From NCBI RefSeq assembly GCF_038051925.1, contig NZ_CP150634.1, positions 2,798,300-2,862,299 of the forward strand: 64,000 nt of DNA, given 5' to 3'. The position numbers and the translations under genes are program-made. The notes beneath the pieces were generated by a model that worked only from the letters and a program-made list of their open reading frames with translations, was not told the DNA's origin and did no database searches. This stretch comes from Methylotuvimicrobium sp. KM2 (lineage in GTDB: Bacteria > Pseudomonadota > Gammaproteobacteria > Methylococcales > Methylomonadaceae). Positions 54,209-63,616 of the stretch are shown here, one piece after another (position 1 is the first letter of the stretch; the number at the start of each line of letters is the position of its first letter).

Positions 54209-57025
54209 ATGGACACCATCAGCATTCGCGGCGCGCGCACCCACAATTTAAAAAGCATCGACCTGGATTTGCCCCGCGACTCCTTGATTGTCATTACCGG
54301 CCTCTCCGGTTCCGGCAAATCCTCACTGGCTTTCGACACGATTTATGCCGAAGGCCAACGGCGTTATGTCGAATCCCTGTCCGCCTATGCCCGGCAATTC
54401 CTGTCGATGATGGAAAAACCGGATGTCGATCATATCGAAGGACTGTCCCCGGCGATTTCGATCGAACAAAAATCGACCTCCCACAATCCTCGCTCGACGG
54501 TCGGCACAATTACCGAAATCTATGATTACTTGCGTTTACTCTATGCCCGCGCAGGCACGCCTCGCTGCCCTGACCATAACGTTTCATTAGCCGCCCAAAC
54601 CGTCAGCCAGATGGTAGATAGCGTGCTCGAACAACCGGAAGGCGGTCGCTGGATGTTATTGGCGCCCGTCATCAGCCAGCGCAAAGGGGAATACCTGCAA
54701 TTGTTCGAGGATTTACGCGCGCAAGGTTTTATCAGAGCACGTATTGACGGCGCCGTATACGATCTCGACGAAACGCCGGCGCTCGACCCCAAGAAAAAAC
54801 ACACGATCGAAGTGATCGTCGATCGATTCAAAATTCGTGACGACATCGCATTGCGCCTTTCCGAGTCATTCGAAACAGCGCTTCGCATCGCAGACGGTAT
54901 TGCGCTGGCCGTTTCCATGGACGACAACACGACCTTATTGTTTTCCGAACGCTACGCCTGCCCCCACTGCGGATACAGCATCAGCGAATTGGAACCGCGC
55001 ATTTTTTCGTTCAACAACCCGAAAGGCGCGTGCCCAACTTGCGATGGACTTGGTGTTCGTCAACACTTCGATCCGGAATTGGTGGTGCATAATCCCAACA
55101 TCAGCCTAGCCGGCGGGGCGATTCGAGGCTGGGACCGGCGCAACGCTTATTATTATCAAATTATCTGCTCGCTGGCCGAACACTACGGTTTCGATCCGGA
55201 AATCCCTTATCAGGAACTACCGGACAACATCAAAAAAGTATTATTGTTCGGCAGCGGCAACGAAGCGATCGATTTCAAATTACTTGGCGGTCCGCGCGCC
55301 GGCCAAACCAAGCGCTACAGCTTCGAAGGCATCATTGCGAACATGGATCGCCGTTACCATGAAACCGACTCACCGATGGTCCGTGAGGAACTGGCCAAAT
55401 ATCTATCGCAAAAAACCTGCCCCGACTGCGGCGGAGCGCGTCTAAATAAGGCCGCCCGCCATGTTTTCGTCAATGAAAGCCCCTTGCACGAACTTACCCG
55501 TTTTCCGATTCGCAAATCTTTACAGTTTTTCGAAGAATTGGACTTACCTGGAAAACAGGGCGAAGTAGCTGCGAAAATTATCAAGGAAATCGTCGAACGA
55601 CAAGAATTTTTAGTCAATGTCGGGCTGGACTATCTGACTCTCGATCGTAGCGCCGATACGTTGTCCGGCGGCGAAGCGCAACGTATCCGACTGGCAAGCC
55701 AAATCGGCGCAGGCTTAGTCGGCGTGATGTATGTGCTCGACGAACCGTCAATCGGCCTGCATCAGCGCGATAACGATCGCTTGTTGAATACTTTGTTCCG
55801 GCTCAGGGATCTGGGTAATACCGTAATCGTCGTAGAGCACGACGAAGATGCGATTCGCTCGGCCGATCATATCGTCGATATCGGCCCCGGCGCCGGTATT
55901 CACGGCGGTAGAATCGTCGCACAGGGGACGCCGCAAGACATCATCGACTCGCCCGACTCGCTGACCGGCCAGTATTTGTCGGGAAAACAAATGATTGCGA
56001 TTCCGGAAAACACGACGCCGGTCGTCCCGGAAAAGCGCATCGTGATCCGCAACGCTCAAGGCAATAACCTGAAAAACGTCGATATTGCTCTGCCGGTCGG
56101 TCTACTCACTTGTATTACCGGCGTATCCGGCTCAGGAAAGTCGACGCTCATCAACGATACGCTCTACCGCTATGCTGCGCGCGCAATCAATCGAGCCGGC
56201 GCCCTGCCCGCACCTTGCGATGAAATCGAAGGCATTGAATATTTCGATAAAGTCATCGATATTAATCAAAGCCCGATAGGCCGAACGCCCCGCTCGAATC
56301 CGGCTACTTATACCGGAATTTTTACGCCCATCCGGGAATTATTCGCGGCAACGCCCGAAGCCCGATCACGCGGTTACACCCCGGGGCGCTTCAGTTTCAA
56401 CGTCAAAGGCGGCCGTTGCGAGGCCTGCAAAGGCGATGGAGTCATCAAAGTCGAAATGCATTTCTTGCCGGATATTTTCGTACATTGCGACGTCTGCGGC
56501 GGTAAACGTTATAATCGTGAAACGCTGGAAATTCGCTACAAAGGCAAAGCAATCAACGAAGTATTGGACATGACCGTAGAGGACGCCGCGCAATTTTTCA
56601 GCGCCGTCCCGGTGTTATCCAAAAAACTCCATACTTTGACCGAAGTGGGATTGAATTACATCACGCTCGGACAAAATGCAGTCACGCTTTCCGGCGGCGA
56701 AGCGCAGCGCGTCAAGCTCGCTAAGGAACTGTCGAAACGCGATACCGGCAAAACACTCTATATTCTCGACGAGCCCACAACCGGCCTGCATTTCCACGAT
56801 ATCAAACAATTATTGCGCGTTTTGCATACACTACGCGATCACGGCAATACCGTGATTGTCATCGAGCATAACCTGGACGTGATCAAAACGGCAGATTGGA
56901 TTATTGATATGGGGCCGGAAGGCGGCGACGGAGGCGGCACATTGGTCGCTGAAGGCACACCTCAACAACTGAGTGAAAACAACGCCTCGCATACCGGGCA
57001 TTATTTAAAACGATTTTTTAGCTGA
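54209..57025 (+). CDS. uvrA: Excinuclease ABC subunit A
   Basis: A 938-residue damage-recognition ATPase of nucleotide excision repair. It has two ABC modules: Walker [17 protein letters not shown] near 30 and [16 protein letters not shown] near 635, and signatures [12 protein letters not shown] and [12 protein letters not shown]. It has two zinc sites (CPHCGYSI...CPTC and CEACKGDG...CDVCGGKRY). The length is normal. No CTGT-N8-ACAG LexA box is obvious in the 173 bases upstream, so SOS control is not supported by sequence here. Confidence 0.98.
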   Translation: MDTISIRGARTHNLKSIDLDLPRDSLIVITGLSGSGKSSLAFDTIYAEGQRRYVESLSAYARQFLSMMEKPDVDHIEGLSPAISIEQKSTSHNPRSTVGTITEIYDYLRLLYARAGTPRCPDHNVSLAAQTVSQMVDSVLEQPEGGRWMLLAPVISQRKGEYLQLFEDLRAQGFIRARIDGAVYDLDETPALDPKKKHTIEVIVDRFKIRDDIALRLSESFETALRIADGIALAVSMDDNTTLLFSERYACPHCGYSISELEPRIFSFNNPKGACPTCDGLGVRQHFDPELVVHNPNISLAGGAIRGWDRRNAYYYQIICSLAEHYGFDPEIPYQELPDNIKKVLLFGSGNEAIDFKLLGGPRAGQTKRYSFEGIIANMDRRYHETDSPMVREELAKYLSQKTCPDCGGARLNKAARHVFVNESPLHELTRFPIRKSLQFFEELDLPGKQGEVAAKIIKEIVERQEFLVNVGLDYLTLDRSADTLSGGEAQRIRLASQIGAGLVGVMYVLDEPSIGLHQRDNDRLLNTLFRLRDLGNTVIVVEHDEDAIRSADHIVDIGPGAGIHGGRIVAQGTPQDIIDSPDSLTGQYLSGKQMIAIPENTTPVVPEKRIVIRNAQGNNLKNVDIALPVGLLTCITGVSGSGKSTLINDTLYRYAARAINRAGALPAPCDEIEGIEYFDKVIDINQSPIGRTPRSNPATYTGIFTPIRELFAATPEARSRGYTPGRFSFNVKGGRCEACKGDGVIKVEMHFLPDIFVHCDVCGGKRYNRETLEIRYKGKAINEVLDMTVEDAAQFFSAVPVLSKKLHTLTEVGLNYITLGQNAVTLSGGEAQRVKLAKELSKRDTGKTLYILDEPTTGLHFHDIKQLLRVLHTLRDHGNTVIVIEHNLDVIKTADWIIDMGPEGGDGGGTLVAEGTPQQLSENNASHTGHYLKRFFS

Positions 57026-57119
57026 TTTGGCGAATTGACTCGATTTTTTAACGCGGCTCAATCTTATTCGCTATCTTCATATCTTTCTAGATAAATATTA
57101 CGAAATAAGTATTGAAAAC

Positions 57120-57157
57120 AAAAAAGGCCGGAAAGAACGCTCTTTCCGGCCTTTTTT
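57120..57157. terminator. Bidirectional intrinsic terminator
   Basis: AAAAAAGGCCGGAAAGA, a short loop and TCTTTCCGGCCTTTTTT form a near-perfect GC-rich stem with T runs on both strands. It lies between the convergent ends of uvrA and the small membrane-protein gene and should stop both transcripts. Confidence 0.93.
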
Positions 57158-57171
57158 ACATTGCAAAAGCG

Positions 57172-57498
57172 TTATACTTTTTCCGATTCGGCTATCGCGT
57201 TGAACGCATCGATTTTACCTTTGCCGGTGTTGACCAATTCGACTCCGGTATCGATGACCATTTTGACAAGACCAGGAATTCGATAGACTCTCAAACCTAA
57301 ATAAGCCACTATAGGAATCGCAATAAAAGCCGCAATAAATCCGTTTAAACCGAACAAGGTCAACAACTTGATCAATAGCACGGCGGCATCCAGCGGCAAT
57401 AAAACCATCGCTCCGAAATAAATCAATACCATAAATGTAAACAGAACGAATACGACGAACTGGAGAAGTCTAACTAATGCGACATTAATATTTTTCAT
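57172..57498 (-). CDS. Small two-helix membrane protein of unknown function
   Basis: A 108-residue protein with two or three hydrophobic segments (about 9-38 and 45-75, FVVFVLFTFMVLIYFGAMVL, IAAFIAIPIVAYLGLRVYRI) and a polar C-terminal tail (residues 76-108). I recognise no family. It ends beside a strong terminator, and 126 bases separate it from the rhomboid gene, which lies upstream on the same strand. Hydrophobicity pattern and clean ends support that it is real. Confidence 0.65.
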   Translation of the reverse strand: MKNINVALVRLLQFVVFVLFTFMVLIYFGAMVLLPLDAAVLLIKLLTLFGLNGFIAAFIAIPIVAYLGLRVYRIPGLVKMVIDTGVELVNTGKGKIDAFNAIAESEKV

Positions 57499-57624
57499 TG
57501 TAATTTTAATTTCCCGACAATACTAAGAAGCCTCGAAGGCCGCAACATGTTCGGCCCTTTAATCGTGAAAGGGCAAGCCTTTAAAAGGCGCTTATTATAC
57601 AGAAATGCGTTCCAATTTCATTTT

Positions 57625-58311
57625 TTATTGCTCAGGCTCGTTACGCAGGAAAAACCGATATAAAACCGCCCCTGCAATAAAACCACCTAAATGCGCCCAC
57701 CAAGCCACATCAACCATCACGCCATCAAACATCACCGAAGTCGTGGCTTTTTGCAATTGAAGAATGATCCAAAACCCCAAAAAAGCTATCGCCGGCACAT
57801 GAAAAACCAATGGAAAAAATAAGATCGGTATAAAAACAATGACGCGCTCAAACGGATATAGAAAAAAATAAGCCCCCAATACGCCGGCGATGGCTCCCGA
57901 TGCGCCAACGACCGGTATCGTTAAATAGGGATCGAAATAAAACTGCAAGGCCTGAGCCGATAATCCGCAAATTACATAAAAAACCAAAAAGCGCCCCCTG
58001 CCCATCAGGTCTTCGACATTATCGGCAAAAATCCACATGAACAACATGTTAGTAACTAAATGCAACCAACCTCCATGCAAAAAAAGACTGGTCAAAAACG
58101 ATAAATAATAATCGGGGGGCAAGCCGAAATGAGCCGCCCAAGCGGGACTTGAATAACGCAACGGCACCATGCCGAATAGATAAGTCAAACGGTGTTTCAA
58201 TTGATCGGGAATAATTTCCATCGCGATAAAGATCACGATACATAAAACCATTAAACTCCAAGAAACAATCGGCCTTGAATAACACGGAGCGGTATCTCTA
58301 ATTGGAATCAT
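57625..58311 (-). CDS. Rhomboid-family intramembrane serine protease
   Basis: A 228-residue membrane protein with six hydrophobic segments. The catalytic Ser139 is in VVGASGAIAGVLGAYF and His207 in WWAHLGGFIAGAVL; the segment FLHGGWLHLVTNMLFMWIFA has the conserved His and Asn. The N-terminus (MIPIRDTAPC) is typical of this subgroup. It cleaves transmembrane segments of unknown substrates. It overlaps the upstream membrane-protein gene by 14 bases. Confidence 0.92.
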   Translation of the reverse strand: MIPIRDTAPCYSRPIVSWSLMVLCIVIFIAMEIIPDQLKHRLTYLFGMVPLRYSSPAWAAHFGLPPDYYLSFLTSLFLHGGWLHLVTNMLFMWIFADNVEDLMGRGRFLVFYVICGLSAQALQFYFDPYLTIPVVGASGAIAGVLGAYFFLYPFERVIVFIPILFFPLVFHVPAIAFLGFWIILQLQKATTSVMFDGVMVDVAWWAHLGGFIAGAVLYRFFLRNEPEQ

Positions 58312-59203
58312 GATCTTTCCGTTTGTAGACAGCTTTTCTAAAATTTAAAAAAATATCGGCCATGCCGAGAAAAGCCATGCCGACGATCGCATATTGCGGC
58401 ATAACAAACAATAATAAATACGGCGGCAGTAAATAATTTTTGCTGCGCTCGGAAACGTCAACCGTACAATGTAAAACCGCCATACCGTGGAAGAAAAACG
58501 GCATCGTAAAAACCAATAACAAATCATAAAGCAAGGCTTCGCTGAATAGCGCTGTCACGATCAACACAACACCCAAAACACCCAATGCATAAATGGGATA
58601 TCTAACTCGGTAAAATTCCTCGGCGAATCCTCCTGGGTTGTATAAAGCCGCCTGCATCCAACGTCCGATCAACAACGATGAAGTCACTGCGAAACCGAAC
58701 ATCATCGCCACCAATCCATTCATCAACCGTAAAGTACCATCGGCCTCGAAACCTTGATAAGTAGCGCCTTTAACGCCTTCAACAGCCTTTTCCAACCAAT
58801 TAGCCCACCATTGCGCGGCATCGCCTGATACGACCTGTATCGAAACCGCCAAGAGGGCCGCAAACACCGCCGCGACCATTATCGCCAAACTTTGCGATTG
58901 GGTAACACGCAATACTTTCGCCGAAGCCGCCAACGGCAACAACAAAAACAAAACTACCGGAGTCTCGAGGCCCGGTCTGCTTTCGACAAAAAGACTACTA
59001 ACATAAACAACCAAAGCCGTTCCGATCAAAACAATCAACCAGTAGCTATCGGAACGCGACAATACGCATAATGCGATGATGCCGCAACAAAATAGCGCCA
59101 ACGGCAAAACAAATTGAGATAAAGCACCCAACACGCAAGCAGCGGCCAAGGCCTGATAAGGTCCCTGCATTACAAAATTTGCTAAAGCCCTCATAAATAA
59201 CAA
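58298..59203 (-). CDS. Multi-pass membrane protein, possibly DUF2232-like
   Basis: A 301-residue protein with about eight hydrophobic segments spread over its length. The Gly/Ala-rich start (ALAAACVLGALSQFVLPLAL) and the C-terminal region with LPPYLLLFVMPQYAIVGMAF resemble the DUF2232/YybS group, but I am not certain. A second ATG four codons in (59194) is an alternative start. It overlaps the rhomboid gene, so the two are probably co-translated; no function can be given. Confidence 0.65.
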   Translation of the reverse strand: MLFMRALANFVMQGPYQALAAACVLGALSQFVLPLALFCCGIIALCVLSRSDSYWLIVLIGTALVVYVSSLFVESRPGLETPVVLFLLLPLAASAKVLRVTQSQSLAIMVAAVFAALLAVSIQVVSGDAAQWWANWLEKAVEGVKGATYQGFEADGTLRLMNGLVAMMFGFAVTSSLLIGRWMQAALYNPGGFAEEFYRVRYPIYALGVLGVVLIVTALFSEALLYDLLLVFTMPFFFHGMAVLHCTVDVSERSKNYLLPPYLLLFVMPQYAIVGMAFLGMADIFLNFRKAVYKRKDHDSN

Positions 59204-59796
59204 TCCTCCTTAAAACCCAATCTTAAAAATAAAACCGGCGCATTAAATTTGATATTCCGTGCCCGGCGACTTTGCTGCCTAGCATATCAGCATGCTGAAA
59301 AAGATAAAATCAATGACTATGTTCGCGTTAATAGTTGATACCTATTTGAACTCAAAGTCAGCAGAAACCAAAGGATATAGCTCTAAATAACTTGCTTTTT
59401 TTAATATTGAGCGGATTCTTGAAAGGAGGGAAATTATTTATGGCCAAATCCTAACGCGAAAATAGCCAAATCAATGATGCTTCATACAGATCTCAACGAC
59501 ACTACTCCCTTTTGATTGAAAAACCGTCTAAGAATAAAAAGGCATGGGATATGTCTATCGAGGACCGCCGTGAACCCGTCCATGGGGGCTTGACGGCAGC
59601 GATCCCTGCTGCCAACATCCTCGCTAGCCACACCCCATACCTTTACAAAGTTAGCTAATTTTTGAGTATAAAGGGAGTAGAACTTTTATTCGAAGTTGCT
59701 TATATTTTAAACAAAACGTAACATTGTCGGATTTATCTTTACGGCGCTTCTGCTAAATCGGAAAACCGCCGGCTCAGCCAACTCATTCAAGGTTTT
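59204..59796. other. Intergenic region between divergent genes with one repeat
   Basis: No gene is seen in these 593 bases. They should contain the promoters of the membrane-protein/rhomboid pair (minus) and of the helicase (plus); I could not place either with confidence. A palindromic repeat at 59502-59681 is listed separately. Confidence 0.5.
59502..59681. repeat. Palindromic element with CTACTCCCTTT ends and the shared constant block (copy L)
   Basis: The terminal inverted repeats start CTACTCCCTTT (left) and TCTACTCCCTTT (right, minus strand). The outer arms match over about 60 bp with gaps (both contain CAAAAA or GAAAAA, then GGCATGGGAT or GGTATGGGGT, then GAGGA). The core reads, on the minus strand, GGCAGCAGGGATCGCTGCCG followed by TCAAGCCCCCATGGACGGGT and TCACGGCGGTCC, the shared block with some changes. 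Confidence 0.7.
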
Positions 59797-61119
59797 ATGG
59801 AAACACAACCGGGGCCAACGCCCTCTTTAACATTCGGCCAATTCGAGCTTGATTCACGCATCCAACAAGCCACGGAAGCCATGGGTTTCGATCGCCCAAC
59901 CGAAGTACAAGCTGCCGTCATACCTTTGGCCACCAAATCCAAAGATCTTTGGGTTTGTGCAAAAACCGGAAGCGGTAAAACCGCAGCTTTTCTAATACCC
60001 GCTTTACAGTATCTGCTGCAAAATTGCCCCGAAGACAACGCGGCAAAAGTCTTGATACTCGCGCCTACAAGGGAACTGGCCAAACAAACATATAAACAAT
60101 GCCGACAGTTGGCCGAATTCACTCCGATCAAGTCCGGCATGATTATCGGCGGCGAAGACTTCAAGAAACAATCCGCTTTATTTGCGAAAAGTACCGCCAT
60201 CATCATCGCAACTCCAGGACGCCTAATCGAAGTCATCGAGGAAGGCTCCGCCGATTTCAACCGACTCGACCTACTCATTCTCGATGAAGCCGACCGTATG
60301 CTCGACATGGGCTTCAAAAACGATTTACTGAAAATCGCAAGCGTTTGCAAGCCGGAACGCCAAACCCTGTTATTTTCCGCGACACTTAATCCGACGATCA
60401 AAGGCATTGCTCTCACACTTCTTAAAGAGCCGGAAAAAGTCTATCTCGATGGCATACACGCAGAACATGAAGATATCGAACAGCAAATGTTGCTGGCCGA
60501 CGATTTCGAACATAAGAAAAAATTATTGATCTGGCTGCTAAGCCACGAAACATATCAAAAAGCCTTGGTCTTCACCAACACCAAAGTCCATACCGATCAA
60601 TTGCGCGGTCCATTGAGAGGGCAAAAATTGCGCGTGGGCTCGCTGCATGGAGACATGGACCAAAGCGAACGCAACAAGACCATGGGGTTTTTCCGAGATG
60701 GAACCATCGATATATTGGTCGCGACCGACGTTGCCGCCCGCGGTCTCGATATCGAAGGAGTGGACCTGGTCATTAATTTCGACTTAGCCCGTAACGGTAA
60801 TGACTATCTGCACAGAATCGGCCGCACCGGACGAGCCGGTCGACCGGGACTTGCAATCGCATTGATCAACTCTTCCGAATGGAACGTCTTGGCGGGTATC
60901 GAACGCTATCTACAACAGCGACTGACCCAGCGCACGATCAAGGAGTTGGAAGGTCGCTATAAAGGACCCAAAAAGCTCAAAGCCTCGGGAAAAGCGGCCA
61001 GTAGTAAAAACAAAAAAGCGGAACCGAAGAAGAAAGCGTCCAAAATCAAAGATCGCCATCGTGACCGCAAAAAAATCGGTAAAAGACGCATGCCAAGCGA
61101 ACTGAAAACCAACGGTTAA
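59797..61119 (+). CDS. DEAD-box RNA helicase (SrmB/RhlE-like)
   Basis: A 440-residue ATP-dependent RNA helicase. Motifs in order: LTFGQFELDSRIQQATEAMG with the Q motif (PTEVQAAVIP), AKTGSGKTAAF (I), PTRELAKQ (Ia), TPGRLIEV (Ib), LLILDEADRMLDMGF (II), LLFSATLNPT (III), TDVAARGLDIEGVDLVINFD (V) and HRIGRTGRAG (VI). The C-terminal 60 residues are very basic (Lys/Arg-rich), suited to RNA binding. The exact paralogue (SrmB, RhlE or RhlB) cannot be fixed from motifs. It stands alone. Confidence 0.94.
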   Translation: METQPGPTPSLTFGQFELDSRIQQATEAMGFDRPTEVQAAVIPLATKSKDLWVCAKTGSGKTAAFLIPALQYLLQNCPEDNAAKVLILAPTRELAKQTYKQCRQLAEFTPIKSGMIIGGEDFKKQSALFAKSTAIIIATPGRLIEVIEEGSADFNRLDLLILDEADRMLDMGFKNDLLKIASVCKPERQTLLFSATLNPTIKGIALTLLKEPEKVYLDGIHAEHEDIEQQMLLADDFEHKKKLLIWLLSHETYQKALVFTNTKVHTDQLRGPLRGQKLRVGSLHGDMDQSERNKTMGFFRDGTIDILVATDVAARGLDIEGVDLVINFDLARNGNDYLHRIGRTGRAGRPGLAIALINSSEWNVLAGIERYLQQRLTQRTIKELEGRYKGPKKLKASGKAASSKNKKAEPKKKASKIKDRHRDRKKIGKRRMPSELKTNG

Positions 61120-61508
61120 TCCTAAATACGGCTGTTTAACCATGAAGGGCATGAAGTTAATGAAGGAAAGAGTATTGAGCGCTTTATGAACCGTCCAAAT
61201 ATCACGAATGAACTCAATAGATAAATTCAATGTAGTTATACAGCGCTTTCAAAACCAGTTAATGACTAAAAAAATCAAACCGATGGTGGGATTGGAGTGC
61301 ACTGGTAATATTGATGACACAGGCTGTTAATGGCTGGGCACTCAATTAAGGCGATTTCCGGCGAAAAACATACCCCACTAACTGGTCTTTTTGTCCATCT
61401 ACTGCAAACCGGAAAGGGTTACATAGCGCAAATATGCGCCCCTTTCCGGTTTTTGTAGCTGAACAAAAATCCTGCGTTATTTGGGTATGTTTATTCTTGT
61501 CAATCGCC
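61120..61508. other. Intergenic region downstream of the helicase
   Basis: No gene is seen. A strong hairpin at 61406-61454 is listed separately; it lies 290 bases after the helicase stop codon, far for a simple terminator of that gene. The rest is unremarkable. Confidence 0.5.
61406..61454 (+). terminator. Strong intrinsic terminator, possibly of an unseen transcript
   Basis: AAACCGGAAAGGG pairs with CCCTTTCCGGTTTTT, and an inner stem GCGCA/TGCGC closes the loop. The T run follows on the plus strand. Because it is distant from the helicase gene, it may end a small RNA starting in the 61120-61400 stretch, or simply a long 3' UTR. Confidence 0.7.
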
Positions 61509-61694
61509 TAAGGATTTGGCCGTAAATAACTTCCCTATTTTAAGGAGGGTTCGGTTGCTCGATTGGCAGGTGTCGGCGGCAGGGAAAGCCGCCGTCAAGC
61601 CTACATGGACGTATTCACGGCGTCCTGCCAAGCGAGTGACCGAACCCTCAACAAGGCTCATAGTTCCAGGACGTTATTTATCACGAAATCCTAA
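61509..61694. repeat. MITE-like palindromic element, TTAGGA-end type (copy M)
   Basis: The ends are TAAGGATTTGGCCGTAAATA (left) and, on the minus strand, TTAGGATTTCGTGATAAATA (right). The inner arms are GGGTTCGGTTGCTCGATTGG and GGGTTCGGTCACTCGCTTGG. It has a hairpin GGCGGCAGGGAAAGCCGCC and the best version of the constant block, AAGCCTACATGGACGTATTC then ACGGCGTCC (61597-61625). It is the same type as copies I and K. Confidence 0.78.
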
Positions 61695-61760
61695 ATTGAA
61701 AACATTGTATCTTCAAGTCCTTCATGCTCTTCATGGTAAGATGCTTTTTCTAGGTTAATC

Positions 61761-62069
61761 TCAAACTTTCAATCGTTCGACAACTCGCCCATTCTGCAAA
61801 TGTTCCTCGATAATCTCATCGATATCGGCTTGATTTTCATAACGATACCAAATTGCATCGGGATAGACGACCATTACCGGCCCTTCCTTGCAACGATCCA
61901 GACAACCGGCATTGTTGATGCGACATTTACCGGGCCCGCTCATTTTAAGCTTTTTCAATTGCGTTTTCGCATAATCTCGAAAAAACTGGGCCTCATGATC
62001 CTGACAGCAGGCCGCGCCGTTCTCGCGCTGATTGGTACAGAAAAAAACATGGTGTTTAAAGTAACTCAT
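61761..62069 (-). CDS. Thioredoxin-like [2Fe-2S] ferredoxin
   Basis: A 102-residue protein of the thioredoxin-fold [2Fe-2S] family. It starts SYFKHHVFFCTNQRENGAAC and has cysteines 11, 21, 22, 49, 56 and 60 (GKCRINNAGCLDRCKEGPV); Cys11, Cys22, Cys56 and Cys60 are the likely cluster ligands. It probably carries electrons in the cytoplasm; no partner is suggested by the neighbours. The length is standard for the small bacterial members. Confidence 0.9.
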   Translation of the reverse strand: MSYFKHHVFFCTNQRENGAACCQDHEAQFFRDYAKTQLKKLKMSGPGKCRINNAGCLDRCKEGPVMVVYPDAIWYRYENQADIDEIIEEHLQNGRVVERLKV

Positions 62070-62105
62070 CGCAGTATTTTAAAATTTCGTAAGATTTCTA
62101 TTTCT

Positions 62106-62187
62106 GGTTCCCACGGTCCTCCGTGGGAACCCATACTTTGGCTTCCGAGGCGAGATTATGCATTCCCACGCTGAAACCGTGGGAACG
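62106..62187. repeat. Pair of GTTCCCACG hairpin repeats
   Basis: GGTTCCCACGGTCCTCCGTG continues GGAACC (62106-62131), and CATTCCCACGCTGAAACCGT continues GGGAACG (62161-62187). Both form stable hairpins. Fragments of the same repeat occur at 31876-31898, 18460-18485 and 19083-19100. This GTTCCCACG/CGTGGGAAC type is common in Gammaproteobacteria. Confidence 0.75.
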
Positions 62188-62211
62188 AGGAATATTTGGC
62201 AAATAATTACT

Positions 62212-62958
62212 TCAATCGCCATCTGCAGTGCCGTCATCGACAAAATCCCGGCTATCGACATCTTGAGAATCGGACCTAGTTTCAGGATACAATTCTTGGA
62301 TGGCGCCATCAGCCCCTATCAATACTGAACTTGCCAAGCCCCGAAATATGCCGTGCTCGATAACGCCCGGCATGGCGTTAAGCGCATCGTCGAGATCAAC
62401 GGTATCAATCGTGGCATCGAATACGGTATCGAGTACCAAGCTTCCGTAAGAAGTCACCACCAATCCGTCACCGTTTGCAGTACGTCGTAATGCCGGCCTG
62501 CCGCCTAGTTTTACCAAACTTTCTTTAACCATTCGCCAGGCAAACGGCATTACCTCGATTGGGATCGGAAAACGTTCGCCGATACGCCCGACCAGCTTGC
62601 TTTTATCGATCAGAACGACGAATCGGTCGGCCGCCTTCGCCAACAATTTTTCTCGCACCAAATCGTAGCCCCGTCCTTTAAGCAGCGTCTTATCGAAGGT
62701 AACTTCATCGGCGCCATCGACATAGAGATCGATTCGCTCGGTTTGTTCGATCGACTGCAGAGGCAAACCCAATTCACGAGCCTTAATCGCGCTGACAACC
62801 GAACTGGCGATCACGATCACTTTTAAACCTTCATCTTTATGGAGGCGAGACAACTCTTTAATAAAACAGTCTGCCGTGGAACCGGTCCCGAGTCCGACCC
62901 GCATCCCGTCTTTAACAAGCTTTGCGGCATGGACTGCCACCAATTCTTTATCATTCAT
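62212..62958 (-). CDS. rpiA: Ribose-5-phosphate isomerase A
   Basis: A 248-residue enzyme that interconverts ribose-5-phosphate and ribulose-5-phosphate. Key parts are VGLGTGSTADCFIKEL (phosphate loop), YVDGADEVTFD with the catalytic Asp region, LLKGRGYDLVREKLLA (replacing the more usual GGGAAL..EK form), and DKSKLVGRIG. The last 25 residues (ETRSDSQDVDSRDFVDDGTA) are an acidic extension beyond the usual end. In methylotrophs it serves sugar-phosphate rearrangements of the ribulose monophosphate cycle (known). Confidence 0.93.
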   Translation of the reverse strand: MNDKELVAVHAAKLVKDGMRVGLGTGSTADCFIKELSRLHKDEGLKVIVIASSVVSAIKARELGLPLQSIEQTERIDLYVDGADEVTFDKTLLKGRGYDLVREKLLAKAADRFVVLIDKSKLVGRIGERFPIPIEVMPFAWRMVKESLVKLGGRPALRRTANGDGLVVTSYGSLVLDTVFDATIDTVDLDDALNAMPGVIEHGIFRGLASSVLIGADGAIQELYPETRSDSQDVDSRDFVDDGTADGD

Positions 62959-63026
62959 TGCGACTCCCAGAAATACTTCTTTCGTAAATCAAGTTTCGAT
63001 ATAAGTAAAGAAGCGATAACAACAAA

Positions 63027-63614
63027 CTATTGACCACCCGCCATCAACTTATAAGCCACCCCTCCGATAACTACCAGTGCAACCAAAGCCCAGCCCAGAC
63101 TATCCATATATTCGCGTAGTTTCGCTTCGAGTTTTTCGCCACCTGCCGCGATTAGCAACGACACCAAAAAAAACCGCGCACCGCGCCCGACTGTCGATGC
63201 CAAAACAAACGGTAAAAACACCATACTCATCACGCCGGCCGCAATCGTGAATACTTTGTAAGGTATCGGCGAAAAACCGGCCACCAAGACTGCCCAGAAC
63301 CCCCAATTGGTAAACCATTGTCGGGCCAATAGAAAGCCCTCCCAATAATGCGTGGTTTTTAACCAAGGCTCAAGCTGGTCGAACATAAAAAAACCGATCG
63401 CATAACCAAAGATGCCTCCCAAGACCGAAAATACCGTGGTCCATAGCGCAAATTGGAAAGCGTATTGAGGACGACCGAGCGCCATCGGCGCCAACATGAC
63501 ATCGGGCGGAATCGGAAAAAAAGACGATTCTGCAAAGCTCAAAGCGCAAAGATACTTCAAGGCATGCCGATGCCGGGACCACGATAGCGTCTTATCGTAT
63601 AGCGCTTGAAACAT
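63027..63614 (-). CDS. VTT/DedA-type membrane protein, YqaA-like
   Basis: From the ATG at 63614 the protein has 195 residues and starts MFQALYDKTLSWSRHRHALK; longer frames run into pcm and are not used. Membrane segments lie at about 50-75, 110-135, 140-160 and 172-190. The family pattern includes FAESSFFPIPPDVMLAPMAL (re-entrant loop with Glu and Pro) and AGFSPIPYKVFTIAAGV. Related proteins move lipids or keep membrane potential; this subgroup's role is unknown. It starts 2 bases after the pcm stop codon, a conserved pairing in several Proteobacteria. Confidence 0.88.
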   Translation of the reverse strand: MFQALYDKTLSWSRHRHALKYLCALSFAESSFFPIPPDVMLAPMALGRPQYAFQFALWTTVFSVLGGIFGYAIGFFMFDQLEPWLKTTHYWEGFLLARQWFTNWGFWAVLVAGFSPIPYKVFTIAAGVMSMVFLPFVLASTVGRGARFFLVSLLIAAGGEKLEAKLREYMDSLGWALVALVVIGGVAYKLMAGGQ

Positions 63615-63616
63615 GC

